DNA of 47,004 bases from Betaproteobacteria bacterium RIFCSPLOWO2_12_FULL_68_20. Lineage in GTDB: Bacteria > Pseudomonadota > Gammaproteobacteria > Burkholderiales > SG8-39. Positions 9,829-19,902 of the stretch are shown piece by piece; the stretch's first letter is position 1, and every line of letters begins with the position of its first letter. Both the position numbers and the translations under genes were made by a program. The DNA lies in contig MERQ01000093.1 of the NCBI GenBank assembly GCA_001770655.1, forward strand, positions 1 to 47,004, in the 5' to 3' direction. The notes below the pieces were generated by a model that was not told the origin of the DNA, searched no databases, and worked only from the letters and a program-made list of their open reading frames with translations.

Positions 9829-10365
9829 TTAAGCTTTCAACGCGGCTTCCAGCGCGCCGAGCTGCGCGCGCGCCGAGCCGTCGATGACCTTGTCGCCGAG
9901 CACGATCTTCACCCCGCCGATCAGCTCGCGGTCGAGCCGCAACTGCGCTTTCACCTTGCGGCCGCTCTTCTTCTCCAGGCGCGCGACCAGATCGGCCAGT
10001 TGCGCCTCCGAGAGCTCGAAGGCCGAGTGCACCTCGGCCTCGATCACGCCCTCGCGCTCGTTCTTGAGCGCCTCGTACCGGACGCGGATCTCGGGCAGCA
10101 GGTCCAGGCGCCCGTTGTCCGCCAGCACGCGCACGAAATTCTCCGCTTCGCCCGTCAGCCTTCCCGTGAGGACGGTGATGAACAGCCCCGCCGCCTTGGC
10201 CGCGGGCAGATTCGGGTCGGCGATCACGGCTCTTAGCTGCTCGTTGCGGGAGACCTGCGCGAGCGCGGCAAGCATCTCCGACCATTCGCGCAGCCGAGCG
10301 GCGCCGTCGGCCAACCTGAAGACCGCCTCGGCGTAGGGACGCGCGACGGTGCTGGGCTCGGCCAT
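9829..10365 (-). CDS. atpH: F1Fo ATP synthase delta subunit
   Basis: A 178-residue delta (OSCP) subunit joining the peripheral stalk to the top of F1. It begins [19 protein letters not shown], a standard start for the family. The C-terminal conserved region reads [22 protein letters not shown], the typical GG-hydrophobic-GD-DGS pattern. Its start codon directly abuts the atpF stop with no intervening base, which favours coupled translation. Confidence 0.96.
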   Translation of the reverse strand: MAEPSTVARPYAEAVFRLADGAARLREWSEMLAALAQVSRNEQLRAVIADPNLPAAKAAGLFITVLTGRLTGEAENFVRVLADNGRLDLLPEIRVRYEALKNEREGVIEAEVHSAFELSEAQLADLVARLEKKSGRKVKAQLRLDRELIGGVKIVLGDKVIDGSARAQLGALEAALKA

Positions 10366-10836
10366 CTAGAGCTGCCGCTTGATGGACTCGAGCAGATCGG
10401 CGTGCGCGCGCGCGTCCACCTCGCGCCGCAGGATCTTCTCGGCGCCGGCCACTGCGAGCGCGGCGACTTGTTCGCGCAGCTGCTCGCGCGCGCGCGCCGC
10501 TTCCTGCTCGATCTCCGCCTTGGCCGCCGCTTTTTCGCGGTTGCCCTCCTCCTTCGCCGCCGTCTTCGCCTCGTCGACGAGCTGCGCGGCGCGCTTCTCG
10601 GCCTGGACGAGGATCTCGGCGGCGCGCTCGCGCGCGTGCCTGCTCACCTCGTCGGCCTGGCGCGCGGAAAGCTCGAGCGATCTGTTTCCCCGCTCGGCGG
10701 CCGCCAGGCCGTCGGCGATGATTTTCTGGCGCGCCTCGATCGCGCGCAGCATGAAAGGCCACACGAACTTCACCGTGAACCAGATGAAGGCCGCGAAGGT
10801 GAGCGCCTGCGCGATGAGCGTCAGGTTGATGTTCAT
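10366..10836 (-). CDS. atpF: F1Fo ATP synthase subunit b
   Basis: The peripheral-stalk b subunit, 156 residues. A single N-terminal membrane helix ([20 protein letters not shown], residues 5-24) is followed by WPFML and a long charged Ala/Glu/Lys/Arg-rich helix that dimerises as a right-handed coiled coil. It ends near LLESIKRQL. Only one b gene is present, as expected in heterotrophic proteobacteria. It lies 21 bp after atpE. Confidence 0.96.
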   Translation of the reverse strand: MNINLTLIAQALTFAAFIWFTVKFVWPFMLRAIEARQKIIADGLAAAERGNRSLELSARQADEVSRHARERAAEILVQAEKRAAQLVDEAKTAAKEEGNREKAAAKAEIEQEAARAREQLREQVAALAVAGAEKILRREVDARAHADLLESIKRQL

Positions 10837-10857
10837 GCCGCCCCCTCGATCATGCCG

Positions 10858-11166
<309 letters not shown>

Positions 11167-11979
11167 TCAGTGGTGCTCGTGCGCCATCGAGATGTAGACG
11201 ATGGTCAGCATCATGAAGATGTAGGCCTGCAGCAGGACGATCAGGATGTGGAAGATGGCCCATCCCAGGCCGAGGAAAAAGCCGAAAATCGCGCCGACCA
11301 CCCCGGTCGCCGCCCACATCCACAGCAGCAGGAACAGGATCTCGCCCGCGTAGAGGTTGCCGAACAGCCGCATCGAGTGCGACAGCGTCTTGGAGATGTA
11401 TTCGACGCAGTTGAAAAGGAAATTCGCCGGCCACAGCAGCGGCTTCGAGCCGAACGGGGCGCAGAACATCTCGTGGATCCAGCCGCCCACGCCCTTCACC
11501 GCTATTGCGAAATAGAGGCTCAGAACGAGCACCGAGATCGAAAGCGCGAAGGTGGTGTTGACGTCGGCGGTGGGCACCGGCCGCCATGCCGGCAGCCCCA
11601 GCCAGTGCAGGGGCGTGGCGAGCCAGTCGATCGGCACGAGGTCCATCGCGTTCATCAGCACGACCCACACGAACACGGTGAGCGCCGCGGGGGAGACGAA
11701 CCTGTTGCGGTCGCCGTGAAGGAAGATGGCCTTCGCCTGCTCGTCGACGAATTCGATCAGCACCTCGACGAATGCCTGGCGCTTGCTCGGCACGCCGGAG
11801 GTGGCGCCGCGCGCCACCCACCAGATGAAGCCGATGCCGATGATGCCGAGCAGGAGCGAGGTCACGATCGAGTCGATGTTGAGCGTCCAGAAGCCGCCCC
11901 CGCCCGCCACCGGCTCGGAAAAGAAGGTGAGGTGTTCCTGGATGTACTCCGAAGGGGTGAGCTCTTTACCTGCGGCCAT
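11167..11979 (-). CDS. atpB: F1Fo ATP synthase subunit a
   Basis: The proton-channel a subunit, 270 residues, with five or six membrane helices. The essential Arg is Arg204 in [17 protein letters not shown]. Other landmarks are DLVPIDWL near 113-120 and the C-terminal helix [17 protein letters not shown]. The extension before the first helix ([17 protein letters not shown]) is usual for Betaproteobacteria. Spacing to atpI is 12 bp and to atpE 36 bp. Confidence 0.97.
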   Translation of the reverse strand: MAAGKELTPSEYIQEHLTFFSEPVAGGGGFWTLNIDSIVTSLLLGIIGIGFIWWVARGATSGVPSKRQAFVEVLIEFVDEQAKAIFLHGDRNRFVSPAALTVFVWVVLMNAMDLVPIDWLATPLHWLGLPAWRPVPTADVNTTFALSISVLVLSLYFAIAVKGVGGWIHEMFCAPFGSKPLLWPANFLFNCVEYISKTLSHSMRLFGNLYAGEILFLLLWMWAATGVVGAIFGFFLGLGWAIFHILIVLLQAYIFMMLTIVYISMAHEHH

Positions 11980-11991
11980 CGCTGGAGTGCG

Positions 11992-12408
11992 TCAGTATTC
12001 GCGGACAAAGAACGCCATGGCGAAAATCAGCATCGTCACGACGAACGCTCCGAGCAAGACGGGGACCACCGCCTCACCGTAGTTCGCCAGCACCAGCCAC
12101 ATCAGGAGCACGACCAGGCCGATCTTCACGCCTTCGGCCGTCAACGCACCCATCAGACCCCCCCCTGCGGACTTCCCGTTCCCCCGCGAAGCGACGAACG
12201 CGGAAGCCAGTCCGGCGACGATGCTGACCAAGCCCCCGGCGGCCGCCGACACCGCGCTGTCAATTCCTCCCAGCGCGCCCGCAACCAGCGCAAGCGCGGC
12301 CGTTGCTGCGAGCTGCCAGCGCAGCACGGTGCGAATCGGCTTGCTCAGTTGGCGAAGCATGGCGTTCATGTTCCCCGCACCGAGCGAAGCGCGAAAAGTA
12401 TATCGCAT
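11992..12408 (-). CDS. atpI: ATP synthase subunit I (assembly factor)
   Basis: A 138-residue membrane protein with four hydrophobic segments, at the first position of the atp operon where AtpI is found. AtpI assists c-ring assembly and Mg handling and is poorly conserved; the identification rests on topology plus position. The start at 12408 has AGGCGG five bases upstream. ATGs at 12369 and 12360 would give shorter proteins of 125 or 122 residues that begin closer to the first membrane helix. It starts 9 bp after the parB stop. Confidence 0.82.
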   Translation of the reverse strand: MRYTFRASLGAGNMNAMLRQLSKPIRTVLRWQLAATAALALVAGALGGIDSAVSAAAGGLVSIVAGLASAFVASRGNGKSAGGGLMGALTAEGVKIGLVVLLMWLVLANYGEAVVPVLLGAFVVTMLIFAMAFFVREY

Positions 12409-12417
12409 GTATCCCGC

Positions 12418-13254
12418 CTAGCGCAGCTTGCGCAGCAGCTGATCGAGATGATCGAGGCTCGAGTAGTGGACCACGAGCTTGCCGCTGCCCTTCCTTCCCG
12501 GGCGGATCTCGACGCTGGTGCCGAGGCGCCCGGAGACTTCGTCCTCGAGCCGGGCGAGATCGCGGTCGGTCCTTTTCTTTCGGCGCGCCAGCGGCCCGCG
12601 CAGCAGCCTTTGCACCAGCGCCTCGGTCTCGCGCACCGAGAAGCCGCGCGCCGCGACCCGGTTCGCCGCCTCGATCTGACGCGCCGCGTCGAGCGCAAGC
12701 AAGGCGCGCGCGTGGCCCATCTCGATCGCCCCCTCCATCACCAATTCCTGCACCGGCTTCGGCAGCTTCAGCAGCCGCAGCAAGTTGGTGGTGGCGCTCC
12801 TCGAGCGACCGACCGCGTCGGCGACCTGCTCGTGCGTCATCTTGAATTCGTCGATGAGGCGCTGCAGGCCCGCCGCCTCCTCCATCGGGTTGAGATTCTC
12901 GCGCTGGATGTTCTCGATCAGCGACATCGCGAGCGCCGCCTCGTCGGCCACCTCGCGCACCATCGCCGGGACTTCCTCGAGGCCGGCCATCTGCGCGGCG
13001 CGCCAGCGCCGCTCGCCGGCGATCAGCTCGTAGCGATCGCGGTCCACCGGCCGCACCAGCAGCGGCTGCATCAGCCCCTGCGCCTTGATCGAGGCGGCGA
13101 GCTCGGCGAGCGCCTCCTGGCCCATCCTGGTGCGCGGCTGGTACTTGCCCGGCCGGATGCGGCCCACCGGCAGCGTGACGAGCGAATCGCGCGGCGCTTC
13201 GTCGCCGCCGAGCAGCGCGTCCAGTCCACGCCCCAAACCCCTCGCTTTGCTCAT
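12418..13254 (-). CDS. parB: Chromosome partitioning protein ParB
   Basis: A 278-residue chromosomal ParB (Spo0J family). The N-terminus MSKARGLGRGLDALLG is the usual ParA-interacting peptide. The CTP-binding domain has the GERRWRAA box at residues 80-87 and ENIQRENLNPMEEA near 113-126. The helix-turn-helix follows (MTHEQVADAVGRSRSATTN), and the C-terminal dimer domain ends HLDQLLRKLR. It loads onto parS as a clamp; two parS sites lie 3.3 kb upstream at 16593-16648. Its ATG overlaps the parA stop as ATGA. Confidence 0.97.
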   Translation of the reverse strand: MSKARGLGRGLDALLGGDEAPRDSLVTLPVGRIRPGKYQPRTRMGQEALAELAASIKAQGLMQPLLVRPVDRDRYELIAGERRWRAAQMAGLEEVPAMVREVADEAALAMSLIENIQRENLNPMEEAAGLQRLIDEFKMTHEQVADAVGRSRSATTNLLRLLKLPKPVQELVMEGAIEMGHARALLALDAARQIEAANRVAARGFSVRETEALVQRLLRGPLARRKKRTDRDLARLEDEVSGRLGTSVEIRPGRKGSGKLVVHYSSLDHLDQLLRKLR

Positions 13255-14060
13255 GTCTTCAGCGTCTCCTCCCTCGGGGCGGCGGCCGCGCTTGCCGCGT
13301 CGTCGCGCGCCAGCAATTCCTCGGCGACCGCGAGGTAGGCCTGCGCGCCCTTGGAGCTCGGGTCCCAGCACACTGCCGGCGCTCCGTAGCTCGGCGCCTC
13401 CGCGAGCCGCACGTTCCTCGGCACCAGGGTGCGGTAGACCTTGTCGCCGAAATGCTCCTCGAGCTCGCGCGATACCTGCTCGGAGAGCGTATTGCGCGAG
13501 TCGTACATGGTGCGAAGCAGCCCGGCGATCTCGAGCCGCGAGTTGAGGTGCGAGCGCACGCGCTTGATCGTGCCGATGAGGTCGGAGAGCCCTTCGAGCG
13601 CGTAGTACTCGCACTGCATCGGGATCAGCACCTGCTGCGCGGCGGCGAGCGCGTTCACCGTGAGCAGGCTGAGCGACGGCGGGCAATCGATCAGCACGAT
13701 GTCGTAGTCGTGCACGATGCGCTCGAGAGCGCCCTTCAGGCGCGTCTCGCGGCCCGGCAACTCGACCAGCTCCACTTCGGCGCCGGCAAGCTCGCGGTTG
13801 GCGGGCACGAGATCGTAGCCGCCGCGCGCCGAGCGCGTGCGGATCGCGCCGAGCTCGCCCAGGCCGAGCAGCGCGTGGTACACGGTGCGCGCGACGGCGC
13901 GCTTGTCGACGCCGCTTCCCATGGTCGCGTTGCCCTGCGGATCGAGATCGACGAGCAGTACTCGGCGCCCCGCCTGCGCGAGCGCAGCGGCGAGATTGAC
14001 GCTGGTGGTCGTCTTGCCGACGCCGCCCTTCTGGTTCACCACCGCCAGCACGCGCGCCAC
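13251..14060 (-). CDS. parA: Chromosome partitioning ATPase ParA
   Basis: A 269-residue deviant-Walker ATPase. The start is GTG at 14060, two bases after the rsmG stop, giving MARVLAVVNQ then KGGVGKT at residues 11-17. VDLDPQGNAT and LIDCPPSLSLL are the other nucleotide-binding motifs. It has no N-terminal HTH, as expected for chromosomal Soj-type proteins. It drives ParB-parS segregation by binding DNA nonspecifically in its ATP form. Longer frames upstream of 14060 are shadows of rsmG. Confidence 0.97.
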   Translation of the reverse strand: MARVLAVVNQKGGVGKTTTSVNLAAALAQAGRRVLLVDLDPQGNATMGSGVDKRAVARTVYHALLGLGELGAIRTRSARGGYDLVPANRELAGAEVELVELPGRETRLKGALERIVHDYDIVLIDCPPSLSLLTVNALAAAQQVLIPMQCEYYALEGLSDLIGTIKRVRSHLNSRLEIAGLLRTMYDSRNTLSEQVSRELEEHFGDKVYRTLVPRNVRLAEAPSYGAPAVCWDPSSKGAQAYLAVAEELLARDDAASAAAAPREETLKT

Positions 14061-14062
14061 GG

Positions 14063-14698
14063 CTAGGCTGCGGGTCGGCAAAGCACCAGGTGCCGCTCGG
14101 CGCGGAGCAGCGGAACGCGCAGGCGCACGACCTCTGAGCAATCGCAGTCCCGCGGCACGCGCGCGAGCTCCGCGCCCGGCGCCGCGCCCTTCATCGCTGC
14201 GAGCACACCCCCGGGCGCCACCAGGTGCCGGCACGCGGCGATGAATTCGGCGAGCCCTGCAAACGCGCGCGAAATCACGCCGGCGAAGCGCTGCGCCGGG
14301 CGCCAGGTCTCGGTGCGCCCTTGGTAAATTTCGACGTTGGAAAGCGCAAGCTCGATCGCCGCCTGGCGCAGGAACGCCGCTTTCTTCGCGCTCGCGTCGT
14401 TGAGCGTCACGCGCCAGTCCGGCCGCGCCAGCGCGATCGGGATGCCGGGAAGTCCGGCGCCCGAACCCGCGTCGGCGAGCGAAGCGCCTGCGCCGAGCGG
14501 CAGGTGCGGCACCACCGCAAGCGAGTCGAGCAGGTGGTGGGTCACCATTCGCAGAGGGTCGCGGATCGCGGTCAGGTTGTAGGTCCGGTTCCATTTGGCG
14601 AGCAGCGCGATGTACGCCAGCAGCCGCTCGCGCGCGCCGGCGGGCATCGCCAGCGCGAGCTCATCGAGACCGCGATCGAGCGCGGCCTGCGGCGTCAT
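14063..14698 (-). CDS. rsmG: 16S rRNA (guanine527-N7)-methyltransferase
   Basis: A 211-residue SAM methyltransferase that modifies G527 of 16S rRNA. Landmarks are the helix [22 protein letters not shown], the SAM site [17 protein letters not shown], and [10 protein letters not shown]. The ATG at 14698 overlaps the mnmG stop by four bases (ATGA). Loss of this enzyme gives low-level streptomycin resistance in other bacteria. It is followed directly by parA, the conserved order in this group. Confidence 0.95.
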   Translation of the reverse strand: MTPQAALDRGLDELALAMPAGARERLLAYIALLAKWNRTYNLTAIRDPLRMVTHHLLDSLAVVPHLPLGAGASLADAGSGAGLPGIPIALARPDWRVTLNDASAKKAAFLRQAAIELALSNVEIYQGRTETWRPAQRFAGVISRAFAGLAEFIAACRHLVAPGGVLAAMKGAAPGAELARVPRDCDCSEVVRLRVPLLRAERHLVLCRPAA

Positions 14699-16548
14699 GC
14701 CCGCTTCTTCGCCCGCAGCTGAACCCCTCGCTTCAAGTACACGAGCAGCAGCGAAATCGCGGCCGGCGTGACGCCCGAAATGCGCGAGGCTTGGCCGATC
14801 GTCTCCGGCCGATGCCGATCGAGCATCTGCTGCACTTCGGCCGACAGGCCGCGCACCGCGCGGTAGTCGAAATCCCCCGGCAAGCGCAGCGACTCAAGGT
14901 CCTTGCGCCGCTCGACCTCGCCGCGCTGTCGTTCGATGTAGCCGTGGTATTTCGCCTGGATCTCGACCTGTTCCGCGACCGCGGGATCAGCCAGCGGCTG
15001 CGCTCCGCCGGCGAGCGCGAGGACGTCGGCATAGCTCACCTCTGGTCGCCGCAAAAGCTCCAGACCGCTTAGCTTTTTCGGAAAGCCAGCGCTCACATAC
15101 ATACTATTCAGGCGCTCCTGCTCGTGCGCGATTGCGTCGCGCTTGCGGTTGAACGCTTCCCAGCGCACATCGTCGACGACCCCGAGCTCGCGGCCGACTT
15201 CGGTGAGCCGCAGGTCTGCATTGTCCTCGCGCAGCATCAACCGGTATTCGGCGCGGCTGGTGAACATCCGGTACGGCTCGGACACCCCTCGCGTGATCAG
15301 GTCGTCGACCAATACTCCGAGGTACGCCTGGTCTCGCCGCGGGCTCCACGGCTCGCGACCCTGCACCTGAAGCGCCGCGTTGATCCCCGCGAGCAGGCCC
15401 TGTGCCGCCGCCTCCTCGTAGCCGGTGGTGCCGTTGATCTGGCCGGCGAAGAACAGCCCGCCGATGGTTTTCGTCTCGAGCGAGGCGCGCAGGTTGCGCG
15501 GATCGAAATAGTCGTACTCGACCGCGTAGCCCGGGCGCACGAGGTGCGCCCTCTCCAGCCCGCGGATCGAATGCACCAACTCGAGTTGCACGTCGAAGGG
15601 GAGGCTCGTAGAGATGCCGTTCGGGTAGATCTCGTTCGTTTCCAGGCCCTCGGGCTCGAGGAAGATCTGGTGGCTCGATTTCCCGGCGAAGCGATGGATC
15701 TTGTCCTCGATCGACGGGCAGTAGCGCGGCCCGATACCCTTGATCACGCCGGTAAACATCGGCGACCGGTCCAGGCCGCCCAGGACGATCGCGTGCGTGC
15801 GCTCGTTGGTGTGCGTGATCCAGCAGGGCAACTGCCGCGGGTGCATCTCGCGCCTCCCGAGAAACGAGAACACCGGCTCCGGCCGGTCTCCCGCTTGCTC
15901 CTCGAGCCGCGAAAAGTCGATCGTGCGCCGGTCGAGCCGCGGTGGCGTGCCGGTTTTCAGCCGCCCGAGGGGCAACTTCATTTCGCGCAGCCTCGCCGCG
16001 AGCGTGACCGATGCCGGGTCGCCGGCGCGCCCGGCCCGGTAGCTCTCCAACCCGACGTGGATGAGCCCGGCGAGAAAGGTGCCGGTAGTCAGGATGACCG
16101 CGCGGCTGCGAAAGCGTATGCCGAGCTGCGTGACTACGCCCGCCGCCCGCTCGCCCTCGAGCGCAATGTCGTCTACGGCCTGCTGGAAGAGCGTCAGCTT
16201 GGACTGGTTTTCGAGGCGACTCCGGATCGCCTGCCTGTAGAGGACGCGATCGGCCTGCGCGCGGGTGGCGCGCACTGCCGGACCCTTCGAGGAGTTGAGG
16301 GTGCGAAATTGGATCCCGGCCTCGTCGGTCGCGAGCGCCATCGCCCCGCCCATTGCATCGATCTCCTTGACCAGGTGCCCCTTGCCGATGCCGCCGATCG
16401 ACGGGTTGCAGGACATCTGGCCCAGGGTCTCGATGCTATGGGTCAGCAGAAGTGTGCTGCAGCCCATGCGCGCGGAAGCGAGCGCCGCCTCGGTCCCGGC
16501 GTGGCCGCCGCCGACCACGATGACGTCGAATTCGGCCGAAAATTGCAT
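14695..16548 (-). CDS. mnmG: tRNA uridine-5-carboxymethylaminomethyl modification enzyme MnmG
   Basis: A 617-residue FAD protein. The dinucleotide fold begins [36 protein letters not shown] and [12 protein letters not shown] are the conserved Cys-containing motifs. The C-terminal helical domain ends with [18 protein letters not shown]. With MnmE (gene at 20958-22310) it builds the cmnm5 group on U34 of tRNAs. It heads the long minus-strand series that runs to atpC. Its promoter region contains the parS sites. Confidence 0.97.
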   Translation of the reverse strand: MQFSAEFDVIVVGGGHAGTEAALASARMGCSTLLLTHSIETLGQMSCNPSIGGIGKGHLVKEIDAMGGAMALATDEAGIQFRTLNSSKGPAVRATRAQADRVLYRQAIRSRLENQSKLTLFQQAVDDIALEGERAAGVVTQLGIRFRSRAVILTTGTFLAGLIHVGLESYRAGRAGDPASVTLAARLREMKLPLGRLKTGTPPRLDRRTIDFSRLEEQAGDRPEPVFSFLGRREMHPRQLPCWITHTNERTHAIVLGGLDRSPMFTGVIKGIGPRYCPSIEDKIHRFAGKSSHQIFLEPEGLETNEIYPNGISTSLPFDVQLELVHSIRGLERAHLVRPGYAVEYDYFDPRNLRASLETKTIGGLFFAGQINGTTGYEEAAAQGLLAGINAALQVQGREPWSPRRDQAYLGVLVDDLITRGVSEPYRMFTSRAEYRLMLREDNADLRLTEVGRELGVVDDVRWEAFNRKRDAIAHEQERLNSMYVSAGFPKKLSGLELLRRPEVSYADVLALAGGAQPLADPAVAEQVEIQAKYHGYIERQRGEVERRKDLESLRLPGDFDYRAVRGLSAEVQQMLDRHRPETIGQASRISGVTPAAISLLLVYLKRGVQLRAKKRA

Positions 16549-16592
16549 GGCGCTCGGGATCCGGAAACCGGGGACGCGCCATGATACGTGAA

Positions 16593-16608
16593 GGTTTCAC
16601 GTGAAACC
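16593..16608. promoter_or_regulatory. parS site 1
   Basis: A perfect 16-bp palindrome GGTTTCACGTGAAACC, whose 14-bp core GTTTCACGTGAAAC equals the core of the Bacillus parS consensus. It lies between mnmG and the MFS gene, beside the ParB operon it would serve. A TATCAT hexamer on the minus strand (16586-16581) sits just beyond it, so ParB bound here would overlap a possible mnmG promoter. Confidence 0.9.
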
Positions 16609-16632
16609 AGACGGCTCGGCTCGGCGGCCTGT

Positions 16633-16648
16633 GGTTCCACGTGGAACA
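16633..16648. promoter_or_regulatory. parS site 2
   Basis: GGTTCCACGTGGAACA matches 15 of 16 bases of the consensus TGTTCCACGTGGAACA and contains a perfect 14-bp palindrome at 16634-16647. It is 24 bp from site 1, so two ParB clamps could load side by side. Its inner bases (CC/GG) differ from site 1 (TC/GA), both being accepted parS variants. Confidence 0.9.
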
Positions 16649-16663
16649 CCGTGGCAGACCGTA

Positions 16664-16680
16664 ATGCTGCGACGCAGCAT
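16664..16680. repeat. 17-bp palindrome upstream of the MFS gene
   Basis: ATGCTGCG-A-CGCAGCAT is a perfect 8-1-8 inverted repeat, 46 bp before the GTG start of the MFS gene. It differs from parS. The size and position suit a dimeric repressor operator or the hairpin of a short leader; no matching regulator is visible nearby. Confidence 0.45.
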
Positions 16681-16725
16681 CGACGTTCTCCGTGCGACAA
16701 TCGCGCCCCTTTTCGCCGCCGGCAC

Positions 16726-17907
16726 GTGATCTCCTTCGCACGCTACTCCACGCTCCTCGAGTCCGCCGAGGTGAGACGTACCTTCGTTGCCTCGATGATC
16801 GGCCGCCTGCCGATCGGCATCACGGGACTCGCCATCCTGCTGCTGGTGCAGGCGACGAGCGGCTCCTTTGTGCGCGGAGGCGCGGCGACCGCCTGCTACG
16901 TGGGCGGACTTGCGCTGGCAGCGCCCTTGCTCGGGCGGTTGATCGACCGCCATGGCCCGAGACGAGCTTTGCTCACCTGCGGAATGCTGTTCCCCGCAGC
17001 GCTCGGCGCTCTGGTCCTCGCCGCCGGCGCCAGCGGCGCTCCGGTGCTGCTCACGCTCGCGCTCGCCGCGGCGGCCGGTGCCAGCTTTCCACCGATCACG
17101 GTATGCATGCGAACTTATTTCAGGCAGCGGCTCGGCGAGGAAGCCCAGCTCGCAGCCGCCTATTCGCTCGAGTCGGTGCTCATCGAAGCGATCTTCATCG
17201 TCGGGCCTTTGCTGGTCGCCTTGTTCGTGGCGGCCGCCTCGGCCGCCGCGGCAGTGCTCTTCGCTGCCGGCTGCGGCCTCGCCGGCGCGCTGCTATTCAC
17301 GCGCTCGCCGGCGATTCGCGGCTGGCGCATCGAGGCTCGCGCTGCGCCGAGCCTGCTCGGGCCGCTTGCCGAGCCGGGTTTCGTGGCTCTCGTCGCGGTG
17401 ATCCTGTTCTACTCGAGCGCATTCGGACTGATGGAGATCGGCGTCACGGCCTACGCCACCGAGACGGCGGATGCGGCGCTCGCCGGGGTGCTGCTCGGGC
17501 TGATGAGCGTCGGCAGCGTGTTTGGCGGGCTTGCGTACGGCAGTCGCAGCTGGCGCTGGCCGCTGGCTCGCCAGTTCGCGGCGACGCTGGCGCTGATGGG
17601 TGCCGGGCTCGCCGCCCTCGCGCTGCGCTGGGAGCCCTGGCCGTTTGCCGCGCTCGGCACGATCGCGGGCGTGGTGATGGCGCCCGCTCTCATCATCCAG
17701 TCGATGCTGGTGGCAAGATCCGCGCGGCCCGAATATTCGACCGAGGCGTTCACCTGGTCGGCGAGCGCGCTGCTGGCGGGAGTTGGCGTGGGTCTCGCCA
17801 CGGGCGGGTGGCTCGTCGAGCTGGCGGGCTCGACGGCTGCGCTCGCGGCTTCCGCCGCCGCAGCACTCGGCGCCTCAGGCGCGGCGCTCGGCCTGCGCCG
17901 GCACTAG
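16726..17907 (+). CDS. MFS transporter
   Basis: A 393-residue major facilitator with about 12 membrane helices and very Ala/Leu-rich segments. The loop 2-3 signature reads LLGRLIDRHGPRRAL, the standard G-R-D-R-G-R motif A. The GTG at 16726 is chosen because upstream codons in this frame cross the parS region and look non-coding. It resembles the arabinose-efflux (AraJ-like) permease group, but no substrate can be assigned. It converges on pckG with an 8-bp gap. It is inserted between mnmG and the rpmH-mnmE group. Confidence 0.85.
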   Translation: MISFARYSTLLESAEVRRTFVASMIGRLPIGITGLAILLLVQATSGSFVRGGAATACYVGGLALAAPLLGRLIDRHGPRRALLTCGMLFPAALGALVLAAGASGAPVLLTLALAAAAGASFPPITVCMRTYFRQRLGEEAQLAAAYSLESVLIEAIFIVGPLLVALFVAAASAAAAVLFAAGCGLAGALLFTRSPAIRGWRIEARAAPSLLGPLAEPGFVALVAVILFYSSAFGLMEIGVTAYATETADAALAGVLLGLMSVGSVFGGLAYGSRSWRWPLARQFAATLALMGAGLAALALRWEPWPFAALGTIAGVVMAPALIIQSMLVARSARPEYSTEAFTWSASALLAGVGVGLATGGWLVELAGSTAALAASAAAALGASGAALGLRRH

Positions 17908-17915
17908 AGCGCTTC

Positions 17916-19754
17916 TTACGCGGCCAGCCGCTCGTGCATGCGGCTGCGCCGAGCCTCGAGCGCCGCGGGCAGCCGCGCGCCGAGCCTGCCGAACAGCTCG
18001 TCATGCGAGGCGAGCTCTTCCTTCCACGCGGCCGTCTCGACCCGCGTCAGCTCGGCGAACCGCGCTGCGCCGAACTTCTCCAGCCCGCTCCAACTGAGGT
18101 TCTCGTAGGCGGGCATGATGCCAAGCGGCGTCTCCGCCCCGCCCGCGCGTCCGTGGCAGCGCTCGACGATCCAGGCGAGCACGCGCATGTTCTCGCCGAA
18201 TCCAGGCCAGAGGAATTTTCCGCCGGCGTCTCGCTTGAACCAGTTGACGCGGAAGATCCTCGGCGGATGGTGCACCGCGCTTCCCATCTTCAGCCAGTGC
18301 GCGAAATAGTCGCCCATGTTGTAGCCGCAGAAAGCGAGCATCGCCATCGGGTCGCGCCGCACCACGCCAACCTTGCCGGTGATCGCCGCGGTGGTTTCCG
18401 AGCCGAGGGTCGCAGCCATGTACACGCCTTCCTCCCAGCTCGGCGCCTCGACCACCAGCGGCACGGCCGAAGAGCGCCTGCCCCCGAACAGGAACGCCGA
18501 GATCGGAACGCCGCCCGGATCCTCCCACTTCGGGTCCATCGAAGGGCACTGCGAAGTCGGAACGGTAAAGCGTGCATTCGCGTGCGCCGCAAGGCGCCCG
18601 CAGCCCGGTTCCCAGTCCTTTCCCTGCCAGTCGACGAGGCGCGCCGGAGGCGTTTCGGTCAAGCCCTCCCACCACACGTCGCCTTCCGGCGTGAGCGCGA
18701 CGTTGGTGAAAATGACGTTGGCGCGCAGCGTGCGCATCGCGTTCAGGTTCGTCGTCTCCGAGGTTCCCGGCGCAACGCCGAAGAGTCCCGCCTCCGGGTT
18801 GATGGCGTAGAAGCGCCCGTCGCGCCCGGGCTTGATCCAGGCGATGTCCTCGCCGAGGGTGGTGACCTTCCAGCCCTTGAACGCCGCGGGCGGAATCAGC
18901 ATCGCGAAATTGGTCTTGCCGCACGCCGAAGGGAAGGCGCCGCAAACGTAGCTCTTCTCGCCCGAGGGCGACTCGACCCCGACAATCAGCATGTGCTCGG
19001 CGAGCCAGCCCTCGTCGCGTCCCATCACCGAGGCGATGCGCAGCGCAAGGCACTTCTTGCCGAGCAGCGCGTTGCCGCCGTAGCCCGAGCCGTAGGACCA
19101 GATCTCGCGCGTTTCTGGAAAGTGCACGATCCACTTCTCTTCCTGGTTGCACGGCCAGACGACATCCTTCTGCCCGGGCGCAAGCGGCGCGCCGACCGAG
19201 TGCACGCCCGGCACGAAATCGCCCTCCTCGCCCAGCCACTCGGCGACCGCGCTTCCCATGCGCGTCATGACGCGCATGTTCACCGCCACGTATGCCGAGT
19301 CGGAAATCTCGACGCCGATCTGCGCGATATGCGAGCCGATCGGGCCCATCGAGTAGGGCATCACGTACATCGTGCGCCCGCGCATGCAGCCCTCGAACAG
19401 CCGATTGAGCGTGCGCCGCATCTCGGCGGGCTCGATCCAGTTGTTGGTCGGGCCCGCGTCTTCCTGTTTCTCGCTGCAGATGAAGGTTCGATCTTCCATT
19501 CTCGCGACGTCGCTCGGGTGCGAGCGCGCGAGATAGGAGTTCGGGCGCAGCCTGTCGCTCAAGCGGATGAAGGTCCCGGCCTCGACCAGCTCCGCGCACA
19601 AGCGGTCGTACTCGGCCTGCGAGCCGTCGCACCACAACACGCGCTCGGGCTTGGTGAGCCGCGCAACCTCGGACACCCACTTGCGCAGGCCGCGGTGGCG
19701 CACCCAGGTCGGGGTGTTGGACTGGTCGACGGGGACTGGACTGGGAGCGTTCAT
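17916..19754 (-). CDS. pckG: Phosphoenolpyruvate carboxykinase (GTP)
   Basis: A 612-residue GTP-dependent PEP carboxykinase, which converts oxaloacetate plus GTP to PEP in gluconeogenesis. The kinase-1 loop is FPSACGKTN at residues 274-282 and the metal-binding loop is GEDIAWI at 301-307. [18 protein letters not shown] near 133-150 and [10 protein letters not shown] near 13-22 are characteristic of the GTP class. The start at 19754 is set by GGAG 8 nt upstream; a longer frame to 19835 would run through a hairpin. This hairpin, immediately before the ribosome site, may attenuate expression. Confidence 0.96.
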   Translation of the reverse strand: MNAPSPVPVDQSNTPTWVRHRGLRKWVSEVARLTKPERVLWCDGSQAEYDRLCAELVEAGTFIRLSDRLRPNSYLARSHPSDVARMEDRTFICSEKQEDAGPTNNWIEPAEMRRTLNRLFEGCMRGRTMYVMPYSMGPIGSHIAQIGVEISDSAYVAVNMRVMTRMGSAVAEWLGEEGDFVPGVHSVGAPLAPGQKDVVWPCNQEEKWIVHFPETREIWSYGSGYGGNALLGKKCLALRIASVMGRDEGWLAEHMLIVGVESPSGEKSYVCGAFPSACGKTNFAMLIPPAAFKGWKVTTLGEDIAWIKPGRDGRFYAINPEAGLFGVAPGTSETTNLNAMRTLRANVIFTNVALTPEGDVWWEGLTETPPARLVDWQGKDWEPGCGRLAAHANARFTVPTSQCPSMDPKWEDPGGVPISAFLFGGRRSSAVPLVVEAPSWEEGVYMAATLGSETTAAITGKVGVVRRDPMAMLAFCGYNMGDYFAHWLKMGSAVHHPPRIFRVNWFKRDAGGKFLWPGFGENMRVLAWIVERCHGRAGGAETPLGIMPAYENLSWSGLEKFGAARFAELTRVETAAWKEELASHDELFGRLGARLPAALEARRSRMHERLAA

Positions 19755-19766
19755 CGCATCGACTCC

Positions 19767-19800
19767 AGAAAGGCAAACGGCCCAGCGCTGGGCTGGGCCG
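19767..19800 (-). terminator. Terminator-like hairpin in front of pckG
   Basis: On the minus strand a 9-bp perfect GC stem (CGGCCCAGC at 19800-19792, GCTGGGCCG at 19786-19778, 5-nt loop) is followed by TTTGCCTTTCTGG. It lies 102 bp after the AbrB-type gene stop and 23 bp before the pckG ATG. It could end the upstream operon or act as an attenuator in the pckG leader. An alternative overlapping palindrome CCCAGCGCTGGG (19781-19792) can form instead. Confidence 0.55.
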
Positions 19801-19902
19801 GTCAGGTGGAGATGGCTTGGCGCGGATTCTAGCACCCGCGTCCCTGCCGCCGCTTTGCCGGTAGACGCCGGCGCCGCGCAAAAGTTTCTTCTTTACAAGA
19901 AG

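Noticed and set aside
11170-13338. A 722-codon plus-strand frame opposite atpB, atpI and parB
   Set aside because: Composition is that of an antisense shadow (Arg/His/Asp-rich), and the opposite strand holds clear conserved genes.
16588-16725. Longer N-terminus for the MFS protein (start at 16588)
   Set aside because: The added 46 residues translate parS and the palindrome; hydrophobic family-like sequence begins at the GTG 16726.
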